This document shows positions 1 through 7,784 of a DNA stretch of 64,000 nucleotides, piece after piece (the stretch's first letter is position 1; the number at the start of each line of letters is the position of its first letter). The DNA comes from UBA1926 sp002337215 (GTDB taxonomy: Bacteria > Planctomycetota > Phycisphaerae > Phycisphaerales > UBA1924), in assembly GCA_963973795.1 (NCBI GenBank), contig CAXBAF010000012.1:47897-111896 (forward strand), given 5' to 3'. A program made the translations under genes and the position numbers. The notes under the pieces were generated by a model. It worked only from the letters and a program-made list of their open reading frames with translations. It did not search any database and was not told the origin of the DNA.

Positions 1-1
1 C

Positions 2-67
2 GACAGCGAACCCCTGCACGCGGACGGCTTGCCCCCCTCGCCCGATGCGAGCCCGACCGACCTCTGA
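2..67 (+). CDS. 3' end of an unidentified gene (partial)
   Basis: The first 67 bases hold an open frame that ends in TGA at 65-67. It would encode the last 21 residues of a protein whose body lies outside the window. Nineteen of its 21 sense codons end in G or C, as expected for coding DNA here, and the other plus-strand frames show no such bias. The tail is Pro/Asp-rich and gives no clue to function. The remaining 180 bases up to the next gene hold no gene that I can support. Confidence 0.3.
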   Translation, partial: DSEPLHADGLPPSPDASPTDL

Positions 68-246
68 CCACATGCATCTGCCGGATCCGGACCCGATAAC
101 ACACCCGGCAAAAGCAATGCGCGGCGTGTTTTCTCTGTGGAGCAAACGTGGCGTCTCGGTATGATTTCGGTTGTGCGGACCCTGCTCAGCGGGTCGCATC
201 ACACAGAGAATCGAAGATCACGGCGGGAAAGAGAAAAGGGAAGAAC

Positions 247-1365
247 ATGAGCAAGACAAGAATCGAGATCACAACGAAGGACGCCGCGGCGATCGCGGGT
301 GTGCTCGCGATGTCGTCGGCGGCGATGGCGGGCCCGGGCGGGGAGCCGTTCAACGACGAGTTCCCCGGCGATTTCTACGAAGCCGTCGACGGCGAGATTC
401 TGATCCAGGGTGATCTCGAGGATCGGGGCTGCGGTTTCGGCTACGCCTCGCTGGGGCCTGACAAGAAGAACCGCGGGGACGGGTACGGGGGCGGCTGCTT
501 CCCCGATGTCGTCCTCGGGATCTTCGAGGATGGCGTGCTCATCGAGACCGACGACGACGGGAGTTTCCTGGGCGACGGGCTCGCCTCCGGTCTCTTTGGG
601 CTCGATGTCGGACCGAACGGCGTGATCGACTGGGCTGTTTCCGGGTACGATGATTTCAACTTCGACGGGCTCGGCGACGATTTCGGCGGGCCGCACGACC
701 AGTTCGGCGCGTTCGAGGGTTTTACCCAGTATTACGACGCGGACGGCGGCTTCGCCGGTAGCGACTACATCGGGTTCTACGAGTTCTTCAGTGGCGACGA
801 GGTCTTCTTCGGCACCGAGTTCCCGCCCCCGGCCGCGGTCACCTACGACATCTTCCTGGATAACACCGTGGGCAGCGACTGCCTTTGCGGCGATGTGGAC
901 TACCAGGTTGTCGTTGGGCTCACGCCGGGTGTTGAGTACGAGGTCCGCGTCACGGACGCCGACTTCGACTCGATCCTCCAGACCTACGACGAATTCGGCA
1001 CGCCGCTCCAGTTCAACGACGACGACCCCGTCGCGGGCTGCTGCCTCTCGGTCATCACCGAGACCGCCGACGCCTCGGGCGCGATCTACTTCGCGATCAG
1101 CGAGATCAGCGATTCCAACTTCGACGGCAGCCACACCTCGTTCGGCTTCTGGGAGATCAGCGTCACCCAGGCCTGCGGGAGCAGCCAGTCGTGCAACGAG
1201 GCCGATCTCGAAGCCCCGTTTGGTATCCTCGATCTCGCCGATATCGGCGCGTTCGTGACCGGGTTCACCTCGGGCGACTGCATCGCCGACTTCGACGGCA
1301 ACGGGATCTATGACCTCGCCGACATCGGCACGTTCGTCACGGCGTTCACGGGCGGATGCCCATAA
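247..1365 (+). CDS. Secreted protein with C-terminal GC-type dockerin domain
   Basis: Predicted exported protein of 372 aa. I chose the ATG at 247 because a purine-rich GAAAAGGGAAG stretch precedes it and it opens directly on a signal peptide (about residues 1-30, ending SSAAMAG). The body is acidic and Gly/Asp/Phe-rich, with repeated DDDGSFLGDGLASGLFG-like segments that suggest a beta-sandwich. The last ~57 residues form a dockerin-like domain with two copies of a LDLADIGxFVTxF motif, a leading Cys and a terminal GCP. By family knowledge such domains in Phycisphaerae anchor or dock exported proteins; the binding partner is unknown. The gene at 1553 is a paralogue with the same signal-peptide core (AAIAGVLAM), so the pair looks like a tandem duplication. 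The substrate or function of the body is not recognised. Confidence 0.85.
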   Translation: MSKTRIEITTKDAAAIAGVLAMSSAAMAGPGGEPFNDEFPGDFYEAVDGEILIQGDLEDRGCGFGYASLGPDKKNRGDGYGGGCFPDVVLGIFEDGVLIETDDDGSFLGDGLASGLFGLDVGPNGVIDWAVSGYDDFNFDGLGDDFGGPHDQFGAFEGFTQYYDADGGFAGSDYIGFYEFFSGDEVFFGTEFPPPAAVTYDIFLDNTVGSDCLCGDVDYQVVVGLTPGVEYEVRVTDADFDSILQTYDEFGTPLQFNDDDPVAGCCLSVITETADASGAIYFAISEISDSNFDGSHTSFGFWEISVTQACGSSQSCNEADLEAPFGILDLADIGAFVTGFTSGDCIADFDGNGIYDLADIGTFVTAFTGGCP

Positions 1366-1406
1366 ACCTCCGGCGCACCTCGCGGAACCAACTCGATGTC
1401 AACCGG

Positions 1407-1439
1407 ACCCGCACCCGCAACGGTGCGGGTCTCTTCTTT
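1407..1439 (+). terminator. Rho-independent terminator after first dockerin gene
   Basis: A perfect 9-bp stem (ACCCGCACC, 1407-1415, with GGTGCGGGT, 1422-1430) encloses a 6-nt loop and is followed by CTCTTCTTT. It lies 41 bases after the stop of the 247-1365 gene. Confidence 0.8.
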
Positions 1440-1552
1440 GCGCGCGGGTGGGCCACAGCATCTGGTCGGTATAAAATCGAAAAGTGTCTCCTGCCGGGTT
1501 TCCCGGTGTGTTTGGATCCCGGCGAGACGGGGTCTGGCAAAAGGAGAACGAG

Positions 1553-2992
1553 ATGGAACGTCGAGCGATTTCCGTGGGCGACGTGGCCGCGATCGCCGGT
1601 GTGCTGGCGATGGCATCGGTCGCGATGGGCGACATCGAACCCATCAACGACACATTCCCGGGAGAGACGCTCCCGTCCGACCCGCTGTCAAACATCCTGA
1701 TCATCGGCGAACTCGATGACCGGGAGTGCGGTGGCGGCTACGGGGACTTCTCTGTCGGGCTCCCACCCCCCGAGGCGGGCGAGTGCCCGATGCCCGACAC
1801 CCTGATGCGTGCCTGGCTGCCTTCGAGCACCACCGTCGTCGATGACAACTCGAGCCCGCTCGGCGACGGGTTCGCGTCCGCGCTCTATGGGGTAGAGCCA
1901 TACTACGACTTCGACTACGGCCTACGCGCCGTCCTCGAAATCACCGGCGCCGACAACATGTACTGGAACCACAACTTCCCCCACGGCGAGACAGGACGCT
2001 TCGAGGGCTTCCTCACCTGGCGCGATACCGATGGCAATGCCTTGGGTACCGAGTCCTTCGACGAGACCTTCTCGCTCGGGACCGAGATTTTCCTGATCGA
2101 GGTCTACGGCGTCCCGCTCGGCACTGACACCTACGACGTCGAACTCAACAACGACGCGTGCCTGACCACCGGGTGCGACCGGCCCGACACGTTCCTTGGG
2201 CTCTTCGACGAGACCGGCGCGCTGATCGATACCGACGACAACTCGAGCTTCGCTGGGAACGGATACGCCAGCCTGATCTCTGCTCCGCTCGCGGGTGAGA
2301 CCCTGCTCGAGTGGAAGGTCACTGGGTCGGGGAACGAGTCCTTCACCCCCGGTGTCTTCCACGGGCAGGTTGGCAGCTGGGAGATGATCGTCGACTTCTT
2401 TGGTCCGGACGGTTGGCTCGGGGGCACCTATGTCGACGACATGCCGTTCGTGACGGGTGACGAGGTCTTCTCCGGGTTCTTCGATGTGCCGACCAGTTCG
2501 GACTTCGTCGAGCTCTGGATCGACAACGCGATCGACCCGTGCCCCTGCGATATCGACTTCTACACCATCACCGGGCTCGCACCCGACGGCACGTACATCG
2601 TCAATGTTCAGTCCGAGGTATGGATGATGGTCGCGTGGATGGACAACAGCGGCGTGGCCGATGTTGTCACGGAGGGTGAGCCCATCGTGGTCGCCGCCGA
2701 TGACCAGGGCGTCCTCCATCTCGCCGCCACGGGGGGCGACGACTGGGACTTCATGGGGTGGCACGAGGAGTCCGGCCCGTACGTCATCTCCGTCTCGCCA
2801 GACGGCCCCCTCCCCTGCAACGCCGCCGACCTTGCGGAGCCGTTCGGCGTCCTCGACCTCGCCGACATCGCCGTCTTTGTCGACGCGTTCGTGAACCAAC
2901 TTCCCGCCGCGGACCTCAGCCCAGACGGGATCTATGACCTCGCCGACATCGCGATCTTTGTCGACGCGTTCACGACCGGATGCTTCCGCTGA
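1553..2992 (+). CDS. Secreted protein with duplicated body and GC-type dockerin
   Basis: Predicted exported protein of 479 aa, paralogous to its upstream neighbour. The start at 1553 is set by AAGGAG at 1541-1546 and a signal peptide (DVAAIAGVLAMASVAMG). The body seems to contain two related modules: residues ~25-200, with the Cys-rich DDRECGGGYGD segment, and ~200-365, with LIDTDDNSSFAGNGYAS; each resembles the single module of the first gene. A short region follows and then the dockerin-like domain, with two LDLADIAxFVDAF-type repeats, a leading Cys (PCNAADLAEPFG) and a C-terminal GC followed by Phe-Arg. The role of the body is unknown. Export and docking are inferred from the two terminal signals. 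The gene is probably transcribed on its own, since a terminator separates it from the upstream copy. Confidence 0.85.
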   Translation: MERRAISVGDVAAIAGVLAMASVAMGDIEPINDTFPGETLPSDPLSNILIIGELDDRECGGGYGDFSVGLPPPEAGECPMPDTLMRAWLPSSTTVVDDNSSPLGDGFASALYGVEPYYDFDYGLRAVLEITGADNMYWNHNFPHGETGRFEGFLTWRDTDGNALGTESFDETFSLGTEIFLIEVYGVPLGTDTYDVELNNDACLTTGCDRPDTFLGLFDETGALIDTDDNSSFAGNGYASLISAPLAGETLLEWKVTGSGNESFTPGVFHGQVGSWEMIVDFFGPDGWLGGTYVDDMPFVTGDEVFSGFFDVPTSSDFVELWIDNAIDPCPCDIDFYTITGLAPDGTYIVNVQSEVWMMVAWMDNSGVADVVTEGEPIVVAADDQGVLHLAATGGDDWDFMGWHEESGPYVISVSPDGPLPCNAADLAEPFGVLDLADIAVFVDAFVNQLPAADLSPDGIYDLADIAIFVDAFTTGCFR

Positions 2993-3044
2993 GCGAACGG
3001 CGATCGGATCCGCGTGCCGATGCGCACAAAGCGAGCCAATGCGC

Positions 3045-3081
3045 ACAAAGAAGGCCCGGCCTCTCTCGAGAGACCGGGCCT
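3045..3081 (-). terminator. Terminator for transketolase gene
   Basis: AGGCCCGG (3052-3059) pairs with CCGGGCCT (3074-3081), and the interior contains the palindrome TCTCTCGAGAGA. Read on the minus strand, the hairpin is followed by TTCTTTGTGCGC, so it serves the minus-strand gene ending at 3120. It also lies where the two convergent genes meet. Confidence 0.7.
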
Positions 3082-3119
3082 GTTCTGATGCGTATCGCCG
3101 ACAATCGGTTCGGCCTGAA

Positions 3120-5081
3120 TCACACCACCTGCAGCACCGACAGCGCCCGCTGGCAGATGTCCTCGGCGGTCAGCCCGCACATCGCGAGCATCTCCTCGGG
3201 CGTCTTCGCGCTCTTGGGGATGCGATCGACGTACATCTGCTCGAGCTGGAACGCGTCACCCGCGTTGACAAGCGCGTCGGCGATCGCCGAGCCCAGCCCG
3301 CCGCCGTAGTTGTCCTCAACGCTCACGGCGTACCCGCCGTTGGAGGCGATGATGTCGAGCAGCTTGTCGCTGTCGAACGGGATCGAGTACATGTCAAGCA
3401 GCGTCGCGCTGACGCCCGCCTTGTCGAGCAGTTCGACCGCCTTGTTGGCCTCCTGCACCATGTAGCCGCACGCGCAGAGCACGACATCGCGTCCCTCGGT
3501 GAGCGTCTCGAACCCGCCCAGGTTGAAGACCTGGTCGTCGCCGTAGACGAACTCGGTGTCCGCCCGGAGCGTCCGCATGTAGCAGAGCCCCTCGTACTCG
3601 GCCATGACGCCGGTCAGGGCGTACGCCGCGTACGCGTCGGCGGGCTGCAGGATGTAGCACCCCGGGTTGCCGTTGTGGTCGGTCGTCGTCGAGAGGGCCC
3701 GGAACCACGCGACGTCGGGCAGCGACATCTGGCTCGGGCCGTCCGCCGCGAGCGTGATCCCCGCGTGCGAGCCGACGATCTTGAGGTTCGCCCCGCCGTT
3801 CATCGCCATCTCGATCTGGTCGTACGCCCGCGTCACGAACTTCGCGAACGTCGAGCAGAACGGCACCTTGCCCGACGCGCTCATGCCCGCGCCGACCGAG
3901 ACCATGTTCTGCTCGGCGATCTTGCACTCCACAAACCGGTCCGCGTTGAGCTTCGCGAAGGTCTCGGCGAACGTCGAGTTGCTCACGTCCGCGTCGAGCA
4001 CGACGACCGACTTGTTCGTCTCGCCGAGCGCCCGCAGCGCAACCCCGTACGCCTTGCGGGTCGCAAACTTGCCCGAGTGGATCACCGCCTCCATGTCGAT
4101 CGAACGCATGTACTGGTTCATGCTGGGCAGCTCGCCCGGCTCGACGATGTCGGGCGCTTCCTGCTCGGGGGGCTGGATCGTGAACTGGTCGTTGCTGCCC
4201 AGCGCGTTGGTGAGCTCGAGCCGGAGCTCGTCGAGCTCGCCGATCGCCTTCTGCAGCGCGTCCCCGCTCGGGGGCTTGCCGTGCCAGCCGCCGCCCTGGA
4301 TGGACGGGCAGCCCCAGCCCTTGACGGTCTTGGCGACCACCGCCATCGGCGCGCCGTCCGTCCCGCTCCGCTCGGCGAACTTGTCGAACGCGTCGCGCAC
4401 CTGGCCCGGCTCGTGCCCGTCGATGCTCACGACCTCGAACCCGTACGCCTCGAGTTTCCTGGTCAGCGTTTCGGGGCTCTGCTGCCCGCTCACGCGCCCG
4501 GCCTGGCCGAACTCGTTGCAGTTGAAGATCGGAAGCACGTTGTTCAGCCCGTGGTCGACGATGAAGTCGAGCGCCTCGGCCACCTGCCCCTCGCGGGCCT
4601 CGCCGTCACCGATGATGCAGTACGCACGCTTGTCGATCCCGTCGATCTTCGCGGCCTTGCCGATCCCCGCCGCGACCGAGAGACCCATCCCCAGCGAACC
4701 AGTCGCCGCGTCGAAGAACGGGAACCCCTCCATCGGGTTGGGGTGCCCATCGAGCACGCTGCTCTCTTCACGAAGCGTCGCGAGATCGTCGACCGTCAAC
4801 CGGCGTCGATCCTCACCCGGTTTGCCGACCATCATCCCCAGCGTCGCCGCGGCGGCGTACACCGCGGGGACCGCGTGACCCTCGCTCAGCACGAGGCGGT
4901 CGCTCGACGGGAAATCGGGGTACTCGGGGCTCCAGCGCATCGCGCGGAACATCAGGTCGGTCACGATGTGCGCGATGCTCAGGGCGCTGGTCGGGTGACC
5001 GCTCCCTGATGCGGCACACATTTCGAGCGACTGGCGACCGATCTCGATCGCCTGGGCGTGGACGGCGGCTTCATAAGACAT
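3120..5081 (-). CDS. tkt: Transketolase
   Basis: Transketolase, 653 aa, the usual length of the single-chain enzyme. It moves two-carbon ketol units between sugar phosphates in the pentose phosphate and Calvin-type pathways, using thiamine diphosphate and a divalent metal. The start at 5081 (MSYEAAVHA) follows GGGGAG; the open frame continues ~280 codons upstream, but that part lacks family similarity and covers intergenic DNA. Visible family features are SGSGHPTSA (His29), LSEGHA (His69), GSLGMGLSVAAG, the thiamine-binding GDGE at 158-161 with Asn187/Asn189, and a pyrimidine domain with KIAEQNMVSVGAGMS and FCSTFAKFVTRAYDQI. The C-terminal domain is complete. It diverges from dnaN across ~420 bases and has its own terminator. 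No other pentose-phosphate gene is adjacent. Confidence 0.95.
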   Translation of the reverse strand: MSYEAAVHAQAIEIGRQSLEMCAASGSGHPTSALSIAHIVTDLMFRAMRWSPEYPDFPSSDRLVLSEGHAVPAVYAAAATLGMMVGKPGEDRRRLTVDDLATLREESSVLDGHPNPMEGFPFFDAATGSLGMGLSVAAGIGKAAKIDGIDKRAYCIIGDGEAREGQVAEALDFIVDHGLNNVLPIFNCNEFGQAGRVSGQQSPETLTRKLEAYGFEVVSIDGHEPGQVRDAFDKFAERSGTDGAPMAVVAKTVKGWGCPSIQGGGWHGKPPSGDALQKAIGELDELRLELTNALGSNDQFTIQPPEQEAPDIVEPGELPSMNQYMRSIDMEAVIHSGKFATRKAYGVALRALGETNKSVVVLDADVSNSTFAETFAKLNADRFVECKIAEQNMVSVGAGMSASGKVPFCSTFAKFVTRAYDQIEMAMNGGANLKIVGSHAGITLAADGPSQMSLPDVAWFRALSTTTDHNGNPGCYILQPADAYAAYALTGVMAEYEGLCYMRTLRADTEFVYGDDQVFNLGGFETLTEGRDVVLCACGYMVQEANKAVELLDKAGVSATLLDMYSIPFDSDKLLDIIASNGGYAVSVEDNYGGGLGSAIADALVNAGDAFQLEQMYVDRIPKSAKTPEEMLAMCGLTAEDICQRALSVLQVV

Positions 5082-5505
5082 GCGCGGCTCCCCACGGGGC
5101 TCATCCCGTGTCGTGTAAGGCCCGTTCCCGAGACGGACCCGCCGCCGCCTCGGGCGGCCCGCATGCCACACCCGCCGGCCGCGGCCGACCCCATCGGGCG
5201 GACGCAGTGCTGGCTCCTGGCTTCCCCGGCAGAACCCGAAAATCGGGTTTCGATCCCCCTGGAAGCCGTATGTTCGAGCATGAGTATGGGCGCGTCCCGG
5301 CTCCTTTGCAACCCGCACCGCTCCCGAGACCATCCAATTCCGGTGCAAACCGCGAGCCGGTGTCGGATGTGGGGGATCTGTGCACAACCTGTCGGGAGAT
5401 CGCCCGAGTTTGGGCACAGGCGGGTCAGTACCCCGCCATGGTGGTACACTTCGGCGCTGATCTACAAGGGATAGGTCTATACAACGGGATAGATAGGGAG
5501 TCCCT
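5082..5505. other. Divergent intergenic region between tkt and dnaN
   Basis: This 424-base region holds no convincing gene. It must contain the promoters of the two divergent genes. Visible features are a short perfect inverted repeat (AACCCGA/TCGGGTT, 5233-5249, 3-nt loop) and, just before dnaN, two GGGATAG direct repeats (about 5469-5475 and 5488-5494) flanking TCTATACAA, which could be a -10-like element. TGTGCACAA near 5380 resembles a DnaA box only weakly. Confidence 0.4.
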
Positions 5506-6654
5506 ATGAAAGTGCTGTGCGATCGTGGCGCGCTCCTCGACGCGATCAACCTGATCTCGGGTGTCGTCGCGAACCGGTCTCCGCGCCCCCAACTCAAGTG
5601 CGTCAAGCTCACCGCGACCAAGGACGGCGCGGCCGGGCAACTGCTGCTGGAAGCCACCGACGCCGAGCTCTCCATGACCCTGCTCACCGAGCGGGTCGAT
5701 GTCGAGCAGCCGGGCGAGGCCCTCATCCCCGCCGACAAGCTCGCCCAGATCGTGCGCGCCGAAGAGAACGAGCCCACGCTCACCCTCGAGGTCGACGGGG
5801 ACACCACCCACATCCGCGGCGCCGACGCCCACTTCCAGCTCCGCGGGTTCGAGGCCAAGGACTTCCCCGAGATCCCGGGGTTCGAGTCGATCAAGGGCGA
5901 CGCCGCGGCGTTCACCATCAAGGCCGGGTCGCTCGTCGATCTCGTCCGCCGGACGCTCTTTGCCGCCGCCCGCGAGAACAGCCGCTACGCCATCAACGGG
6001 GTGCTCGTCCGCCGGGAGGGCAAGAAGCTCGAGTTCGTCGCCACCGACGGCCGCCGCCTCGCGCTCTGCCGCGATGCGCTCGACGAAGAGGGCGAAACAA
6101 TCTCCTGCATCGTCCCCTCGAAGGCCCTCGTCACGCTCTCCAAGCTTATCGACGACCCCGACGAGACCGTCTCCGTCTCGATCAGCGACAACCGCATCGT
6201 CTTCGGCTTCTCGACAGGCGAGGGCACCGGGCGCGCGCTCATCGCCAGCAACCTCGTCGAGGGGTCCTTCCCCCCCTACGAGGACGTCATCCCCAAGGGC
6301 CACGACATCAAGGTCGGCTTCGATCGCGACGTGCTCTCGAGCGCCGTCAAGAGAGCCGCCCTGCTCACCAACGAGGAATCGCGCGGCGTCCGCCTCGCGT
6401 TTACGTCCGGCGACAAGAAGCTCGAGCTCTCCAGCCGGGTCCCCGAGATGGGCGAGGCCCGCATCTCGGTCGATCTCGTCAGCATGGACGGCGGCGACGT
6501 CGAGATCGGGTTCAACCCGGGCTTCATCACCGACGCGCTCCGTGTCATCGACGACCCCCAGGTCATCCTCGAACTCAAGGCCCCCAACAAGCCGGGCCTG
6601 CTCCGCAGCGGGCCGGACTTCGTCTACGTCGTCATGCCAGTCAATCTCCAGTAG
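5506..6654 (+). CDS. dnaN: DNA polymerase III subunit beta (sliding clamp)
   Basis: Beta clamp, 382 aa, a normal length. The homodimeric ring encircles DNA and tethers the replicative polymerase and many repair factors. The start at 5506 follows AGGGAG with 5-base spacing. The three clamp domains are visible: domain 1 begins MKVLCDRGALLDAINLISG and includes an ADKLAQIVRA segment; domain 2 starts near FTIKAGSLVDLVRRTLFAA and contains RYAINGVLV and FVATDGRRLALC, the classic clamp signature; domain 3 ends DFVYVVMPVNLQ, matching the MPMRL-like C-terminus. The gene stands alone: dnaA, recF and gyrB are not next to it in this window, unlike the ancestral dnaA-dnaN order. A strong terminator follows. 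Confidence 0.97.
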   Translation: MKVLCDRGALLDAINLISGVVANRSPRPQLKCVKLTATKDGAAGQLLLEATDAELSMTLLTERVDVEQPGEALIPADKLAQIVRAEENEPTLTLEVDGDTTHIRGADAHFQLRGFEAKDFPEIPGFESIKGDAAAFTIKAGSLVDLVRRTLFAAARENSRYAINGVLVRREGKKLEFVATDGRRLALCRDALDEEGETISCIVPSKALVTLSKLIDDPDETVSVSISDNRIVFGFSTGEGTGRALIASNLVEGSFPPYEDVIPKGHDIKVGFDRDVLSSAVKRAALLTNEESRGVRLAFTSGDKKLELSSRVPEMGEARISVDLVSMDGGDVEIGFNPGFITDALRVIDDPQVILELKAPNKPGLLRSGPDFVYVVMPVNLQ

Positions 6655-6685
6655 AGCACGACTTCACGAGTTTGAACCAAGTCGG

Positions 6686-6712
6686 CGCCCTCCGCAATCG
6701 GAGGGCGTCTTT
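6686..6712 (+). terminator. Rho-independent terminator of dnaN
   Basis: A perfect 9-bp stem CGCCCTCCG/CGGAGGGCG with a CAAT loop is followed by TCTTT and then GTGCGCAC. It lies 31 bases after the dnaN stop. The remaining ~160 bases before the next hairpin show nothing else. Confidence 0.85.
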
Positions 6713-6860
6713 GTGCGCACCCGTCGACGGTTCAGAACATCGAACCCGGGACCGAGCACGCAACCACACTCATGCGGCTGGCTGATGCGGGACACCTATC
6801 CCATAGCCCGAGAGACAATTCCGAAAGACCCGACCGAAAGACCGGAGCGAGAGAGCCGCC

Positions 6861-6897
6861 AAAATCGAGAAACCGGCGGGTGTCAAGCCCGCCGGTT
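6861..6897 (-). terminator. Terminator of the minus-strand membrane protein gene
   Basis: A perfect 10-bp stem (AACCGGCGGG, 6871-6880, with CCCGCCGGTT, 6888-6897) and 7-nt loop. On the minus strand it is followed by TCTCGATTTT. It lies downstream of the gene ending at 6973. Confidence 0.7.
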
Positions 6898-6972
6898 CCC
6901 CTCTCTCCGCTCCCGCGGTTTCTGTGTCGTCCGTGCCCGCTGTGCCCGACCCGCGGTCGCTCGGGCGTTCCG

Positions 6973-7413
6973 TCAGGCGACGGGTTCGTGGACCCGGTCT
7001 CCCGCGACCGGAACGCCGGTCGGCGTCGGCCCTTCGGCCGACCGCCCCGCGGACCGTGCGTGCGCCCCGTGGCGGACCGATCGCGGGTCGAGAAGAATCG
7101 CGTTCGCCGGGTCCGACGCGGGCTGGAACGCCGGGTCTGCCCCGCGCTCGGCCGCAAGAATCAGCCGTGCCGCCGCGTCCGCGCGCTCACGCCCGACCGC
7201 GTCGAGCATCTGACGCCGGTCATGCCGCAGCGCGAGCAGTGTCGCCGCGGGCAGCAGGAACAGCATCAGCAGGCCCAGCAGGGCGACGGTCCCGAAGTCT
7301 TCGATGATGCCGGGGCGGATGATCCGCTCGGCGAGCAGCACGGCCGCGATCAGCGAGATCGCGCCGCTCACAACCAGGCTTGTTCGACGGATCGCGGTAA
7401 GCAGTCCGGGCAT
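6973..7413 (-). CDS. Small two-helix membrane protein, unknown function
   Basis: A 146-aa protein of unknown function. The ATG at 7413 is chosen because GGAG lies about 6 bases upstream; an ATG 11 codons earlier is possible. Residues ~10-30 (LVVSGAISLIAAVLLAE) and ~38-60 (TVALLGLLMLFLLPAATLLAL) are two hydrophobic helices. A charged cytoplasmic-looking tail follows (HDRRQMLDAVGRERADAAARLILAAE), then a low-complexity Pro/Arg/Ala end. No family motif is recognised. The gene stands alone, with a terminator behind it and a non-coding stretch of ~370 bases in front, and diverges from the bamA cluster. A membrane location is supported by the sequence; any role is not. Confidence 0.65.
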   Translation of the reverse strand: MPGLLTAIRRTSLVVSGAISLIAAVLLAERIIRPGIIEDFGTVALLGLLMLFLLPAATLLALRHDRRQMLDAVGRERADAAARLILAAERGADPAFQPASDPANAILLDPRSVRHGAHARSAGRSAEGPTPTGVPVAGDRVHEPVA

Positions 7414-7784
7414 GCGGTCTCCAGCGGGCGTGCCGCGCCGATTCACACAGCGGGCACGACAGCCGACGGGGCAGATCGCCCACGGTCGGCCAAAGAATCA
7501 AACTGACGCGGTCCTCTCTCCAACGAAAGGAGGTCTGCGGGACTCTACCGAGATCAACACGCAACTGCAATGTCGTTGTCCGCGCGATTTTCGAGGCCGA
7601 CACGCTTGCTGCTTCACCAGCCGGGACTTGCGCGCAGGCCCCGATCACTTGAAATATTTTGGTTCGATTTCGACCCTTCGCTCGGACATACCGCCCGTGC
7701 GCCGCCCTCAGCCGGCTGAGGCAGCGCCATCCCGGATCGGCCTCGATTGTGCGCCGGGGCTCACGCGGGTATCGTCTGCGATCC
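7414..7784. other. Intergenic region upstream of bamA
   Basis: This 371-base region separates the divergent membrane-protein and bamA genes. It contains an isolated AAAGGAGG at about 7527-7534 with no convincing reading frame behind it, and a short AT-rich patch (AAATATTTTGG near 7650) that could belong to the bamA promoter. I see no RNA gene or repeat. Confidence 0.35.

Noticed and set aside
2934..5009. A 691-codon plus-strand open frame opposite transketolase
   Set aside because: It is the antisense shadow of a confirmed gene; its Arg/Val/Leu-rich composition follows from the high-GC codon bias of tkt.
5375..5395. DnaA-box-like TGTGCACAA near dnaN as a hint of a replication origin
   Set aside because: A single site with a mismatch to the relaxed consensus; no cluster of boxes, no AT-rich unwinding region and no dnaA nearby.
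5082..5921. Upstream extension of the transketolase frame by 280 codons
   Set aside because: The extension covers intergenic DNA and part of dnaN on the other strand, has no family similarity, and a good ribosome-binding site and normal N-terminus lie at 5081.
7527..7723. Small gene behind the isolated AAAGGAGG near 7530
   Set aside because: The nearest ATG lies more than 30 bases away, and the 46-codon frame has no GC3 bias or homologue-like pattern.
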